A DNA stretch of 36,210 nt from Nitrososphaerota archaeon. GTDB taxonomy: Archaea; Thermoproteota; Nitrososphaeria; Nitrososphaerales; Gagatemarchaeaceae. The notes below the pieces were generated by a model. That model ran no database searches and had not been told where the DNA came from. It saw only the letters and a list, made by a program, of their open reading frames with translations. This document shows positions 23,992-32,042 of the stretch, piece after piece. The stretch lies in assembly GCA_027886905.1 (NCBI GenBank), contig JAPCJO010000013.1, positions 1 to 36,210 of the forward strand. Reading direction: 5' to 3'. A program made the translations under genes and the position numbers. Position 1 is the first letter of the stretch, and every line of letters begins with the position of its first letter.

Positions 23992-24423
23992 ATGCCCCAG
24001 CGCACGGCCCAGGAGAAGAGGAAGATCCGCATACTGGTGGCGAAGCCGGGCCTTGACGGCCACGACAGGGGCGTCCTCGTCCTCGCCAGGGCCTTCAGGG
24101 ACGCCGGGATGGAGGTGATCTACATCGGCCTCCTTCCCACCCCAGAAGAGGTAGCGAGGATGGCGGTCGACGAGGACGTGGACGTTGTAGCGCTCTCCCT
24201 GCTCAACGGCGCGCACATGACCGCGTTCCCCCAGGTCAAGAGGCTCCTCGACAAGTACGGGGGCAAGGACATCATCGTGACCGGCGGGGGAATCATCCCC
24301 GACGAGGACAAGCCCAAGCTCCTGAAGCTCGGGATCTCCGGCCTCTACGGGCCGGGCACATCGCTCGAGGAGATAATAACCCACATCAAGGGCCGCGTCC
24401 GCAAGGAGCGGTGGGGCGAGTAG
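23992..24423 (+). CDS. mcmA2: Methylmalonyl-CoA mutase, cobalamin-binding (small) subunit
   Basis: A 143-residue B12-binding Rossmann-like domain. KIRILVAKPGLDGHDRG holds the Asp22-x-His24-x-x-Gly27 motif whose histidine replaces the base of adenosylcobalamin. VDVVALSLLNGAHMTAFPQV and IIVTGGGIIPDEDKPKL complete the fold. It lacks a catalytic barrel and so pairs with the large subunit. The frame is open further upstream, but the ATG at 23992 follows a TATA-like ACTTTTTCT by about 26 bases and lies at the conserved N-terminus, so I start it there. Confidence 0.95.
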   Translation: MPQRTAQEKRKIRILVAKPGLDGHDRGVLVLARAFRDAGMEVIYIGLLPTPEEVARMAVDEDVDVVALSLLNGAHMTAFPQVKRLLDKYGGKDIIVTGGGIIPDEDKPKLLKLGISGLYGPGTSLEEIITHIKGRVRKERWGE

Positions 24424-24468
24424 CGAACAGTTACCGGCGCAGGACACTTTGAGAGCCTTGGTGCGAGT

Positions 24469-25971
24469 TTGGCGCCAAAATCCCGGAAGAGCCTTCGCAG
24501 GGTCTTGCTGCCCCCGGCCATCATCCTCGTCATCATAGTCGCCTCCGTCGGCGGGATTTACGCCTACCAGCAGCTCTACCCTGGCCCGAGCTGCGCGAAC
24601 CCCCTCGGGAGTGCGAAGGTGCTCAGGACGCAGCTTGCGCCCCCGACGACCATCGGCGGGGTGACCGAGTTCACCCTGCCGTCGCCGCTCAGGGCCCCCA
24701 ACGGCGTGACGGTCGCCGCCGACGGCTCGGTCTGGTTCGGCGAGCAGTCCGTGGCCGGGGTGGGGCACTTCTATCCGGGGAACGGGACGCTCGTGGAGTA
24801 CGCCTGGCCGTTCGACTACAAGGCGCCGCCCAGCGCGGCCGGGTTCTGCGGGAACAAGAGCGACATCTTCGGCGTGACCCTCTGGAACGGGAAGGTCTGG
24901 GTGACCGACACCTCGGGGAACCAGCTCGTCGGGCTCGACCCCTCGACAGGGCAGTTCTCGACCATTGCGATCCCCACGAACACCTCGTATCCCTACACGA
25001 TGACCCCCGGGCCGAACGACACGCTCTGGGTCGCGGAGCTCTTCTCCGGGCGCATCGGCGAGGTCAGCCCGAACGGGACCGTCCGCCAGTACTCCCTCCC
25101 CGGGGGCTCGAACGCGGAGCCCGCGCAGGTGATCTTCGCGAACTCGACGACGGGCTTCTACGACGACGTGGGGGCGTCGGAGTCCGGAGGAGGCGGCATC
25201 TACTCCTTCAACGTGAGCCACTTCTCCCCGGCGCTCGTCGGAGGCCAGAGGTTCTTCGACCCATCGAGCATAGCGCTCGCCTCGGGCTCCCTTTGGGTCG
25301 CGCTCCACGGCTCCTCGAGCGTGGCCAGCTACAACTTCACGGCAAAGAGCTGGTCGTACTTCCCCACGTCCTTCGTCCTCTGGGACGGGAGCCCGGTGAC
25401 CACCCTCCCGTACTTCGTGTACTCGAACGGCTCGGAGGTCTGGGCGAACGAGCACTACGGGAACAGGATCGCGATGATCGACCCATCCAACGGCTCGCTC
25501 GCCGAGTACTCCGAGTCCGACCACCCCGTGGACGGGACCACCATCACGGGCGCCGAGACTTTCGCCGTGGGCGGCGGGAGGGCGTGGTTCACGGAGTGGT
25601 TCTCGAACGGGCTGGGTTACGTGGACCCGGGCTACGACCCCGGGTTCTACACCACCGTCGCGGGGAACGGCACCGTTACCATCGCTAGCGGGTCGAGCGC
25701 CTCCGTCGACCTCGTCGTCCACGACACGACCCACCACGGCGCGCTCAACATCACCTTCGCGGACTCCGAGTCCTTCGTCTCGAAGCCGGCCAACCTGACC
25801 CTCAGCGTCTCCTCGACCTCGGTGTCCCCTCAAGCGGGAACGGAGTTGCACCTTACGGTGACCGTGGCCGCCTCGAACTCCCTGAAGCCTGGGACGTACT
25901 GGGCAATCCTCACCGCGACGGACGGCCTGACCTACGAGTCCTCCCTGCTGAAAGTGGTGGTCCCGAGCTAG
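24469..25971 (+). CDS. Membrane-anchored Vgb-like beta-propeller protein with Ig-like C-terminal domain
   Basis: A 500-residue protein. After a basic N-terminus, LLPPAIILVIIVASVGGIYAY (about 13-33) is a signal anchor. Residues 55-390 hold repeated blades of the type GVTVAADGSVWFGEQS, GVTLWNGKVWVTDTSGNQLVGLDPSTG, NDTLWVAELFSGRIGEVSPNG, which are streptogramin-lyase (Vgb) propeller repeats. The final hundred residues (SGSSASVDLVVHD to LLKVVVPS) resemble an Ig-like beta-sandwich. Numerous N-x-S/T sequons suit an archaeal surface glycoprotein. Start is the TTG at 24469. True Vgb lyases are cytosolic, so an antibiotic-lyase role is doubtful; the propeller may serve for binding outside the cell. 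Confidence 0.85.
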   Translation: MAPKSRKSLRRVLLPPAIILVIIVASVGGIYAYQQLYPGPSCANPLGSAKVLRTQLAPPTTIGGVTEFTLPSPLRAPNGVTVAADGSVWFGEQSVAGVGHFYPGNGTLVEYAWPFDYKAPPSAAGFCGNKSDIFGVTLWNGKVWVTDTSGNQLVGLDPSTGQFSTIAIPTNTSYPYTMTPGPNDTLWVAELFSGRIGEVSPNGTVRQYSLPGGSNAEPAQVIFANSTTGFYDDVGASESGGGGIYSFNVSHFSPALVGGQRFFDPSSIALASGSLWVALHGSSSVASYNFTAKSWSYFPTSFVLWDGSPVTTLPYFVYSNGSEVWANEHYGNRIAMIDPSNGSLAEYSESDHPVDGTTITGAETFAVGGGRAWFTEWFSNGLGYVDPGYDPGFYTTVAGNGTVTIASGSSASVDLVVHDTTHHGALNITFADSESFVSKPANLTLSVSSTSVSPQAGTELHLTVTVAASNSLKPGTYWAILTATDGLTYESSLLKVVVPS

Positions 25972-26035
25972 GCGCCGCACCGAAACCCCGGGCGCACAAC
26001 GCGTATAACGCCCCCCATTCGCGCTCCACTTTGAT

Positions 26036-28906
26036 TTGCAAGACGCTGGCCCTCCGCTGGGCGAAGAGGAGCCCCGCACGCCCGTCTCCTTCGGGCCGAG
26101 GGCGATATGGGTGCTCATCGGGATCTTCGCGGTCATCGTCGCCCTCTTCGCTGCCTGGATCTACCTGCAGTGGTCCATCGCCGAGCACGTCTACTCGACA
26201 AAGTCCGACCTGAACTGGTTCGGCATCACGTTCTACCACGGATACACATTCCTCGTGGGAGGGATTCTCGCGCTGCTCGTCGTGAATCCCCGGGTGGGCA
26301 AGAGCGACCTCGGGGGGCTTGTCACCCTGATGACCAGGAGGACCTCCCAGTACGGCGACGAGCTCCAGCGCCCCCTCGCCGAGCTAAGGCCGGGCGCCAC
26401 GGTCTGGGGTCTCTGGCAGTTCGTGAAGTGGGCCTTCGTCTTCGGCTTCTTCGTGATCAACGACAGCTTCCCCACCCTCGGCCCAATCATGAACTCGGTC
26501 GCGATGCTCGCGCAGGGCTTGGGGAGCTGGGCCCAGATCCCGAGGCTCCTCGCGCTGCCCGTCTTCCCTGCGTCGGGTACCCAGATGATCGGCCTGATGC
26601 CAACTATGGAGGTCCAGTACAACCTGATCTACTATGCCGTCTCCGCGTTCCTCACAATCTTCGCGATCCGGATGATACTCCGGCTCCTGAAGAACCTCAC
26701 GACAAGGGCGAGCAACGTCTGGCTCCGGAACATCCTGGCGGTGGCCGCCGCGATATCCGTGGCCATCACCATGAGCGCTCCATTCTGGTACATGAACGCG
26801 GCGACGCCCTACCTCTACGGCCTCTCAATCCTCGTCTTCGTCTCCATCCTCGCCGGCTACTCCTACTTTGGCAAGGGGAGGGCCGCGGTCCTTCCTAGCC
26901 GGGGCCTCTACAAGGGAGTGGCGGCCGTCCTGATCTTCCTGCTGATAATACAGGTGGGCGCGCTCGCGTTCCTCTACTTCAACTGGAACAACAACTACGT
27001 CCCCTATCAGTTCGACCCTGGCGTCCAGAAGCAGATCACCGTGACCAGATGGGCCGGCGGCATCCAGAACATCAGCCAGGGGGACATCACCAGCCTACCC
27101 ACGAGCAACTCGTCCACCATCCTGAACGTGGTGAGGCAATGGGACCAGACCGCCGCGGCCGTGACGAACACGAAGGCCATAGGGGCCTACAACTGGATGC
27201 AGCTCGGCAGCTCTGAGATAGTCTACCTCAACAACACGGAGTACTGGGTCTCCCCGACCACCCCCGCCTACCCCGCCACCGACTGGATCAGCCAGCACCT
27301 AATCTACACGCACGCGGCCAAGATCCTGGTAATCAACACCTACAACGGCTCGGAGATCCCCGTCACGAAGGCCTACGGGGTCCCCACGGAGCCGCCTCTC
27401 TACTACGGGGAAGGGTCAGGGTTCCTCAACGACGTCTATGTCCACGTCCCCGGTTACGACGAGATCGGCAACGCCTCCTACAACGGGGCCGCCGACTACA
27501 ACCTCACGGGCTGGCAGAAGGCAATGTGGATGACCTTCTCCGAGGGGCAGATTGGGTTCGCCTTCTCCGGGAGCACTATGCAGATGCTCTGGAACAGGAA
27601 CGTCTTCAACAGGGTCCAGAGCATCCTGATACCCGGCCTCGTCGAGGACCCCGCGGCGTACCTCGTCTCCGACGGGAAGAGCATCTACTACGCCGTCCAG
27701 GTATACATCGAGTACCCGCTCCAGTCCGGATTCGCCGCGAGCCCCTACCTTCGCTTCTTCGGCGTCGCCTTGGTCAACGTGGCGAACGGCGACATGAGCT
27801 TCTACAACGTCTCCAGCCTGGTGGGCACGAGCCCCTCAGACTTCATCTCGCAATTCTACTCCAACTACTACCCGCAGTGGCAGACCCCGCCTGCCTGGCT
27901 CGTCCCTCAGCTCAGGTATCCAGAGCAGCTCCTGGGCACCCAGACCGTCCCCGGGCAGCTCGACGTTGACTTCCAGTTCCACGTCACCGACCCGTTCATC
28001 TGGCGCTCGGGGTCGCAGTTCTACCAGAGGCCCGTCAACACCACCGTCCAGTACATCCCGTGGGCCGTGGGCAACGAGACCTACTTCGCCGCCACCCAGC
28101 TTGTGCACTACCAGAGCGCCGCGAGCCAGAACCTGGCGGGGATGTATATCGCGTACGGAGGAGACCGGCTCGGCCAGATCTACCTCTACCAGAACCCCTC
28201 GAACTCCACCACGATAATCGGGCCTTCGGCGGCGGAGAACGCCCTCACCACCAACCAGCAGGTGAGGACCGAGCTCACCCTCTTGCCCAACTATCGCTTC
28301 GGGTCATACCTGCTATATTCCGTGGGAGGGACGTTGACGTATTTCGTCGCCGTCTACACGAACCCCGGGACATCGGGGGTCGTCACTCAGCTCCCATTCA
28401 TGACTGCCGTGAGCCCACTGACGGACCTGGTCGGGGTGGGGACCAATGCGACCGCCGCTTATCGCAACCTCCTTACAACGGAAGCGGGCACGACGACCAC
28501 AAGCGCGGGTAATGGAATCGGAGGACTCCCCGGAGGCAACTCCACGAAGACGACCACGTCAACGTCCTCGAGCAGCACGACGTCGACCAGCGTCGGGATC
28601 GGAGAAAGCAACGGCACGGCGCTCCTCGCCGGGATCCAGGCGCTCGCTACGCCATCGAACCTGAACGTTGTGACCGCGACCACGGTCAACCCCAACGTCT
28701 TCATCAACACGGCAACGGTCTCCCTGGCGAAGTCTGGAGTCAACGGTGCGCTCGCGCAGGTGAGCGCGCTGATTCAGCAATATGGGCCGGGGAGCGCGGG
28801 CGGCTCGCTCTACGTCTGGACCGACAGCGCCGGCGCTCTCAACGTGGGCATCTTCCAGCTCAAGGGCGGCGTCACGGACCTCTACTACGTCAGCATAACT
28901 TCCTAG
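26036..28906 (+). CDS. UPF0182 family large membrane protein
   Basis: A 956-residue protein. About seven membrane helices occupy residues 22-320 (for example AIWVLIGIFAVIVALFAAWIY and GVAAVLIFLLIIQVGALAFLY). A large outer domain follows with landmarks of the UPF0182 family: TDWISQHLIYTHAAKILV, LYYGEGSGF, MLWNRNVFNRVQSILIPGLVEDPAAYLVSDGKSIYY and YPLQSGFAASPYLR, quoted here in parts. Near residues 820-865 is a Thr/Ser-rich linker (TKTTTSTSSSSTTSTS), then a short C-terminal domain. The start is a TTG at 26036, 26-30 bases after a TATA-like GTATAACG. The family is widespread in actinobacteria and cyanobacteria, and its function is unknown. Outer-domain sequons suggest surface glycosylation. Confidence 0.8.
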   Translation: MQDAGPPLGEEEPRTPVSFGPRAIWVLIGIFAVIVALFAAWIYLQWSIAEHVYSTKSDLNWFGITFYHGYTFLVGGILALLVVNPRVGKSDLGGLVTLMTRRTSQYGDELQRPLAELRPGATVWGLWQFVKWAFVFGFFVINDSFPTLGPIMNSVAMLAQGLGSWAQIPRLLALPVFPASGTQMIGLMPTMEVQYNLIYYAVSAFLTIFAIRMILRLLKNLTTRASNVWLRNILAVAAAISVAITMSAPFWYMNAATPYLYGLSILVFVSILAGYSYFGKGRAAVLPSRGLYKGVAAVLIFLLIIQVGALAFLYFNWNNNYVPYQFDPGVQKQITVTRWAGGIQNISQGDITSLPTSNSSTILNVVRQWDQTAAAVTNTKAIGAYNWMQLGSSEIVYLNNTEYWVSPTTPAYPATDWISQHLIYTHAAKILVINTYNGSEIPVTKAYGVPTEPPLYYGEGSGFLNDVYVHVPGYDEIGNASYNGAADYNLTGWQKAMWMTFSEGQIGFAFSGSTMQMLWNRNVFNRVQSILIPGLVEDPAAYLVSDGKSIYYAVQVYIEYPLQSGFAASPYLRFFGVALVNVANGDMSFYNVSSLVGTSPSDFISQFYSNYYPQWQTPPAWLVPQLRYPEQLLGTQTVPGQLDVDFQFHVTDPFIWRSGSQFYQRPVNTTVQYIPWAVGNETYFAATQLVHYQSAASQNLAGMYIAYGGDRLGQIYLYQNPSNSTTIIGPSAAENALTTNQQVRTELTLLPNYRFGSYLLYSVGGTLTYFVAVYTNPGTSGVVTQLPFMTAVSPLTDLVGVGTNATAAYRNLLTTEAGTTTTSAGNGIGGLPGGNSTKTTTSTSSSSTTSTSVGIGESNGTALLAGIQALATPSNLNVVTATTVNPNVFINTATVSLAKSGVNGALAQVSALIQQYGPGSAGGSLYVWTDSAGALNVGIFQLKGGVTDLYYVSITS

Positions 28907-28919
28907 GCTGCCCCGGGGC

Positions 28920-29264
28920 TCAGCGACGCGCTATGACGAGCACGGCGGCCGCGACTATGACCAGGAGAGCGACCACGATGAACCTAAGGGCGCCGTTCCT
29001 CTCCCAGATCACCAGCGTGGCGTTCATCTGGGTGAACGGGCTGCGCGAGTTGAGCATCGAGACGAGCTGGAGCGCCTCCTCGTAGACGAACTTGCCCCCG
29101 TCGACCTTGACGAGGCCGTCGCGGGAGAGCGCGAACGAGTGACCCTTGATCGCGAGCGGAAACCTCGACTTGCTCTTGAACCACAACTGGAAGTCTTCCT
29201 TGCTCACGTTCGGGGTCCTCCCTTGCTCTGCCTTGCTCACGAGAGTGGGACCGTCGTCCCGCAA
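28920..29264 (-). CDS. Hypothetical tail-anchored membrane protein
   Basis: 114 residues. The soluble part has a compact alpha/beta pattern (VSKEDFQLWFKSKSRFPLAIKGHSFALSRDGLVKVDGGKFVYEEALQLVSML, given for the region 20-71 in pieces). The last 22 residues, FIVVALLVIVAAAVLVIARR, form one membrane helix with positive charges after it, consistent with a tail anchor. I do not recognise a family. It converges on the UPF0182 gene with 13 bases between stops. Confidence 0.65.
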   Translation of the reverse strand: MRDDGPTLVSKAEQGRTPNVSKEDFQLWFKSKSRFPLAIKGHSFALSRDGLVKVDGGKFVYEEALQLVSMLNSRSPFTQMNATLVIWERNGALRFIVVALLVIVAAAVLVIARR

Positions 29265-29376
29265 GAAAAACCTTTGTTCTGGACCCGCTCCGCCGGTCCG
29301 TCTCCGAGAAGGTCGCAGATTGAGGTTTCTTCCTGCGTCGATTCTCTAAAGATTTGGGAAGAATCTCGGAAATCCA

Positions 29377-29386
29377 CTATATAGTC
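29377..29386 (+). promoter_or_regulatory. TATA box of the small-regulator operon
   Basis: ACTATATAGT is a palindromic, strong TATA-like element about 40 bases before the ATG at 29420. It is the only clear promoter ahead of the three overlapping genes that follow. Confidence 0.55.
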
Positions 29387-29419
29387 AATCGAGCTTGTTG
29401 ATACATCAGGTCTCAAAGA

Positions 29420-29614
29420 ATGTCACGCGTCAATATCGCGGTGGACTTGAGGTCGGCGAGGTCGCCTGTCTCGTCGACCAAAATCCTTGCGCCGGCGCTC
29501 TCGGGCGCCGAGCGCACACGGCCACTCCTCGAGGGTCTGGGTGGAGCGTCTAGCCTCCCGCTCCTAGCGGGGGTGATGATCAGCGGTGGCACGTTCCTCC
29601 TGGGGGATCTCTGA
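29420..29614 (+). CDS. Hypothetical 64-residue protein
   Basis: A short open frame whose stop overlaps the next gene's ATG (TGATG), behind a strong TATA-like box. The product is basic at the N-terminus and ends in a hydrophobic stretch (ASSLPLLAGVMISGGTFLLGDL) that could lie in or on a membrane. No family is recognised. The support is the promoter and the tight overlap, so it could also be an untranslated leader. Confidence 0.35.
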   Translation: MSRVNIAVDLRSARSPVSSTKILAPALSGAERTRPLLEGLGGASSLPLLAGVMISGGTFLLGDL

Positions 29615-29823
29615 TGGCGCACCACCAGCCGCACGGGCAGCGTCAGCAGACGACGCAGAGGTGCACTATCTGCATGCTCTTCCAGAGCATGGGGAGGGGT
29701 CAGTATCGGTCGTCCTACGACCGCGAGATGTACCTCCACCACCTTCAGACCGCCCATGGCGTAAAGCTCTCGGACGACCAGGGCAACCATGACCGGCCGA
29801 AAGGGGACGTGCTGAAGGAATGA
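29614..29823 (+). CDS. Small C2H2-type zinc-finger-like protein
   Basis: 69 residues with Cys17-x2-Cys20, then His42/His43 and His48 in YLHHLQTAHGV, a spacing that suits a single C2H2-like zinc finger with a long loop. N-terminal His/Gln-rich residues and the C-terminal tail are unstructured. Small single-finger proteins of this sort are frequent in archaea and may be DNA- or protein-binding. Its start overlaps the upstream stop and its own stop overlaps the start of the next regulator (ATGA), so it is probably translated as part of one message. Confidence 0.6.
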   Translation: MAHHQPHGQRQQTTQRCTICMLFQSMGRGQYRSSYDREMYLHHLQTAHGVKLSDDQGNHDRPKGDVLKE

Positions 29824-30590
29824 GCATGGGCCTGAGCGGCGGGCCTCGAAGGCTAGAGGCGCCGCCGTGGGAGCCACTCGGCAGGTTCGCCGAGGGACAC
29901 GGAGGGTATCCCGACTCAGCGAGCGCGCGAAGGGCGATCGCGAGGCAGTCGCCATCTTACGGGAGTAGGCCGTCGCGCGCGATGGCAGAGGTAAAGTCGG
30001 GCCTCACCCGCAGAGGGGTGATCTACGAATACGTCCGGGGTCACCCGGGGACACACGTCCGCGGGATGGCCAAGGAACTCCGCCTCGCCACCGGAGACCT
30101 CCACTACCACCTCTTCTGGCTGGAGAGGCACGGCTTTGTGAAGACCAGGAAGAGCGGGTTCTACCGCTTCGTGTTCCCGACGATGGTCTTCAAGGAGGAG
30201 CAGGAGGTGCTGCTCGGTGTCCTCTCGCAGGAGACGCCCCGGGAGATACTCCTGTGCCTGCTGCTCGACTCGGCCATGACGCAGAGCGACCTGGCGAAAA
30301 GCCTCGGCCACTCGCAGCCCACCGTCTCGTGGCACATGGACCGGCTCGTCCAGCTCGGCGTCGTGACCAAGAGGAGGACCGGCGCAGGGATACTCTACGA
30401 CGTCGCGGCAGACCGCGGAGACGTCCTGACGTTCGTGAGGTCCTACCACCCAGAGGTCTGGAAGAAGTGGGCTCGCAGGCTCGCCGACCTGGTCGTGAGC
30501 GCGGGGCTGGAGAGCGCCGATAAGGGAGGGTCACTCCAGAGAGCGAGACCGATGCCTCCCGCAGTGGTCGAATTGATTGGGAAGCGCTAG
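29820..30590 (+). CDS. Transcriptional regulator with two winged-helix domains
   Basis: 256 residues. After a GC-rich N-terminal extension of 54 residues, residues 62-117 form one winged helix (RRGVIYEYVRGHPGTHVRGMAKELRLATGDLHYHLFWLERHGFVKTRKSG, in part), and residues 125-190 a second (REILLCLLLDSAMTQSDLAKSLGHSQPTVSWHMDRLVQLGVVTKRRTG, in part). Such tandem ArsR-like proteins are common in archaea. The ATG at 29820 overlaps the zinc-finger gene as ATGA; an ATG at 29982 (MAEVKSG) is a reasonable alternative because the extension has no recognisable fold. It is followed by another small winged-helix gene and a membrane protein gene. Confidence 0.82.
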   Translation: MSMGLSGGPRRLEAPPWEPLGRFAEGHGGYPDSASARRAIARQSPSYGSRPSRAMAEVKSGLTRRGVIYEYVRGHPGTHVRGMAKELRLATGDLHYHLFWLERHGFVKTRKSGFYRFVFPTMVFKEEQEVLLGVLSQETPREILLCLLLDSAMTQSDLAKSLGHSQPTVSWHMDRLVQLGVVTKRRTGAGILYDVAADRGDVLTFVRSYHPEVWKKWARRLADLVVSAGLESADKGGSLQRARPMPPAVVELIGKR

Positions 30591-30660
30591 CTGGAAACGC
30601 TCTCACCCCGCCAAGCAAGCAATAATATCGTTGGCGGCGAGGGATACCCTCGTAGTCACG

Positions 30661-30969
30661 ATGGACTCCTTCGAACGGCTACTCTGGTGGCTCTTCGCTG
30701 GGAGCGCGGGCGCGAAGACGAGGGCGCTCGTCCTCTTCAGCCTGAAGGAGCAGCCGAAGAACGCGCAGCAGCTTTCGCAGTCGCTGCACCTTGACTACAC
30801 GACGGTGAGGCACCACCTGCGGGTCCTCGAGGCGAACAAGATCGTCCTCGCCGAGGGCGACAAGTACGGAAGGGTCTACTTCGTCTCCGAGGGGATGGAG
30901 TCCCACTGGCCGCAGCTCGAAGGGATCCTGAAGCGGACGAAGGTGAAGACGAAGGAACACAGAGGCTGA
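30661..30969 (+). CDS. ArsR-like winged-helix regulator
   Basis: 102 residues: FERLLWWLFAGSAGAKTRALVLFSLKEQPKNAQQLSQSLHLDYTTVRHHLRVLEANKIVLAEGDKYGRVYFVSEGME, of which DYTTVRHHLRVLE is the recognition helix and DKYGRVYFVS the wing. The frame is open upstream into the preceding gene, but a TATA-like AATAATATC about 40 bases before the ATG at 30661 marks the likely start. The membrane protein gene starts eight bases after its stop, so regulator and membrane protein are probably co-transcribed. Such pairs often respond to envelope stress (inference). Confidence 0.85.
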   Translation: MDSFERLLWWLFAGSAGAKTRALVLFSLKEQPKNAQQLSQSLHLDYTTVRHHLRVLEANKIVLAEGDKYGRVYFVSEGMESHWPQLEGILKRTKVKTKEHRG

Positions 30970-30976
30970 CAAAAAA

Positions 30977-31444
30977 TTGGAAACAAACAACAATAGCGGA
31001 ATCAATCAACCCGCCGTCGCACCGAAGAAGTCGACGGTGGGAAAGCTCTGGGTAGTGGTAGTGCTGCTGGGCGGGGTCCTGGCGGGGGTCCTAATGTCGG
31101 ACCTCGCCACCCTGCCGGAGGAATACAGGGAGCCGTTCTTCCGCGGCGTTCCCGTCTTCAACCCTGACCCTTCCATCCGGCTCCACATCGTCCTCACCAC
31201 CGTCGAGGTCGCGCTCCTGGTCTCACTGGTGATAGTCTACCTCAAGGTCTACTCGGAGACGCACGCCAACTTTGCCCTGGGCCTCGTGATAGTCCTCTCC
31301 GCCCTCTTCCTCCAGACCCTCTTCTCGTACCCGCTCATCCTGGGTACCCAAGGGGTAATACTCGTGCCGGGAACGCTAACGATGCTCGCCGACTTCCTGA
31401 CGATAGGCGCCTACACCGTCTTCCTCTACCTGAGCCTAGAGTGA
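30977..31444 (+). CDS. Hypothetical four-helix membrane protein
   Basis: 155 residues with a polar N-terminus and four predicted membrane helices (VGKLWVVVVLLGGVLAGVLM, IVLTTVEVALLVSLVIVYL, FALGLVIVLSALFLQTLF and LTMLADFLTIGAYTVFLYL). The start is a TTG at 30977, seven bases after the upstream winged-helix gene. It is a common companion of such regulators in archaeal genomes but has no assigned function. Confidence 0.75.
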   Translation: METNNNSGINQPAVAPKKSTVGKLWVVVVLLGGVLAGVLMSDLATLPEEYREPFFRGVPVFNPDPSIRLHIVLTTVEVALLVSLVIVYLKVYSETHANFALGLVIVLSALFLQTLFSYPLILGTQGVILVPGTLTMLADFLTIGAYTVFLYLSLE

Positions 31445-31451
31445 GGGACCA

Positions 31452-31850
31452 TCAATGGAGCGCGACGGGCTGCGCAGGCGTGGTGTCAGGCTCCACAACG
31501 ACCGCGGTCCCGTAAGCTAGGACCTCGGTTATCCCTCCCGCCATCTCTGATGTGTCAAAGCCGACGGAGACGACAGCGTTCGCTCCCAGGCTCTTCGCGT
31601 GGTCACAGAGCCGCTCGAGGGCGTGGTGGCGCACCTGCTCGAGTAAGTTCGTGTACACCTTGATCTCCCCGCCGCCCCAAGCCCGGAAGAAGGCGAAGAT
31701 GTTCTGCCCGAGCCCCCTGGACCGCACGATTAATCCAAACGTCATGCCGATGACCCGGGTAACATGATACCCCGAGACGAACGGGGTCGTCACGACGATC
31801 AGGTCGGTCGGAGGCTTGAACGGATCAGGAACCGTGTCGGAGGGTGTCAT
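31452..31850 (-). CDS. YbjQ/UPF0145 family protein
   Basis: 132 residues: LIVVTTPFVSGYHVTRVIGMTFGLIVRSRGLGQNIFAFFRAWGGGEIKVYTNLLEQVRHHALERLCDHAKSLGANAVVSVGFDTSEM (partial quote of the fold) and a terminal EVLAYGTAVVVE. The G-x-x-V-x-x-V-x-G start and the LGANAVV-x-x-x-FD motif are typical of the YbjQ pentameric family, called a heavy-metal-binding domain by analogy. Its function is unknown. A TATA-like TGTAAATAG lies about 35 bases upstream. It converges on the membrane protein gene. Confidence 0.88.
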   Translation of the reverse strand: MTPSDTVPDPFKPPTDLIVVTTPFVSGYHVTRVIGMTFGLIVRSRGLGQNIFAFFRAWGGGEIKVYTNLLEQVRHHALERLCDHAKSLGANAVVSVGFDTSEMAGGITEVLAYGTAVVVEPDTTPAQPVALH

Positions 31851-31973
31851 TCGGCGATTCCCGATTCTTCAAGAGCCCTTCAGCTATTTACATCTTCCAA
31901 AAGGACTAGAAGACTTTCGACGAATCAACTACGATGCCGAACGGATAATTGTTAGGTGGCGCCCTGGGCGGGA

Positions 31974-31994
31974 TATTCGTCGATTCGAGTCGAT
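31974..31994 (-). other. tRNA-Asp intron 2, position 59/60 in the T loop
   Basis: A 21-base non-canonical intron. Central helix TTCG/CGAA, bulges AA^A and TA^T, outer helix the T stem GCGGG/CCCGC, inner helix TCGA/TCGA with a CTCGAA loop. Removing it restores the conserved TTCGAAT T loop. Confidence 0.9.
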
Positions 31995-32016
31995 TTCGAA
32001 CCCGCGGTCACCGCCG

Positions 32017-32042
32017 ACCTGCTAGGAGGGAAGACCCCCTAT
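32017..32042 (-). other. tRNA-Asp intron 1, position 37/38
   Basis: A 26-base canonical intron. Central helix CTGT/GCAG (one G-U pair), bulges CA^A and GT^C with cuts between the second and third bases, outer helix CCGCC/GGCGG, inner helix TAGGGGG/CCTCCTA closed by a TCTTC loop. Confidence 0.92.

Noticed and set aside
24469-25971. Streptogramin resistance enzyme
   Set aside because: The propeller is Vgb-like, but the protein is exported and anchored and carries an Ig-like tail, unlike the cytosolic lyases; the catalytic His residues could not be placed.
29413-29955. Long minus-strand open frame opposite the small-regulator operon
   Set aside because: It is a GC-driven antisense shadow; no recognisable domain, and the plus strand has a promoter, overlaps and zinc-finger motif.
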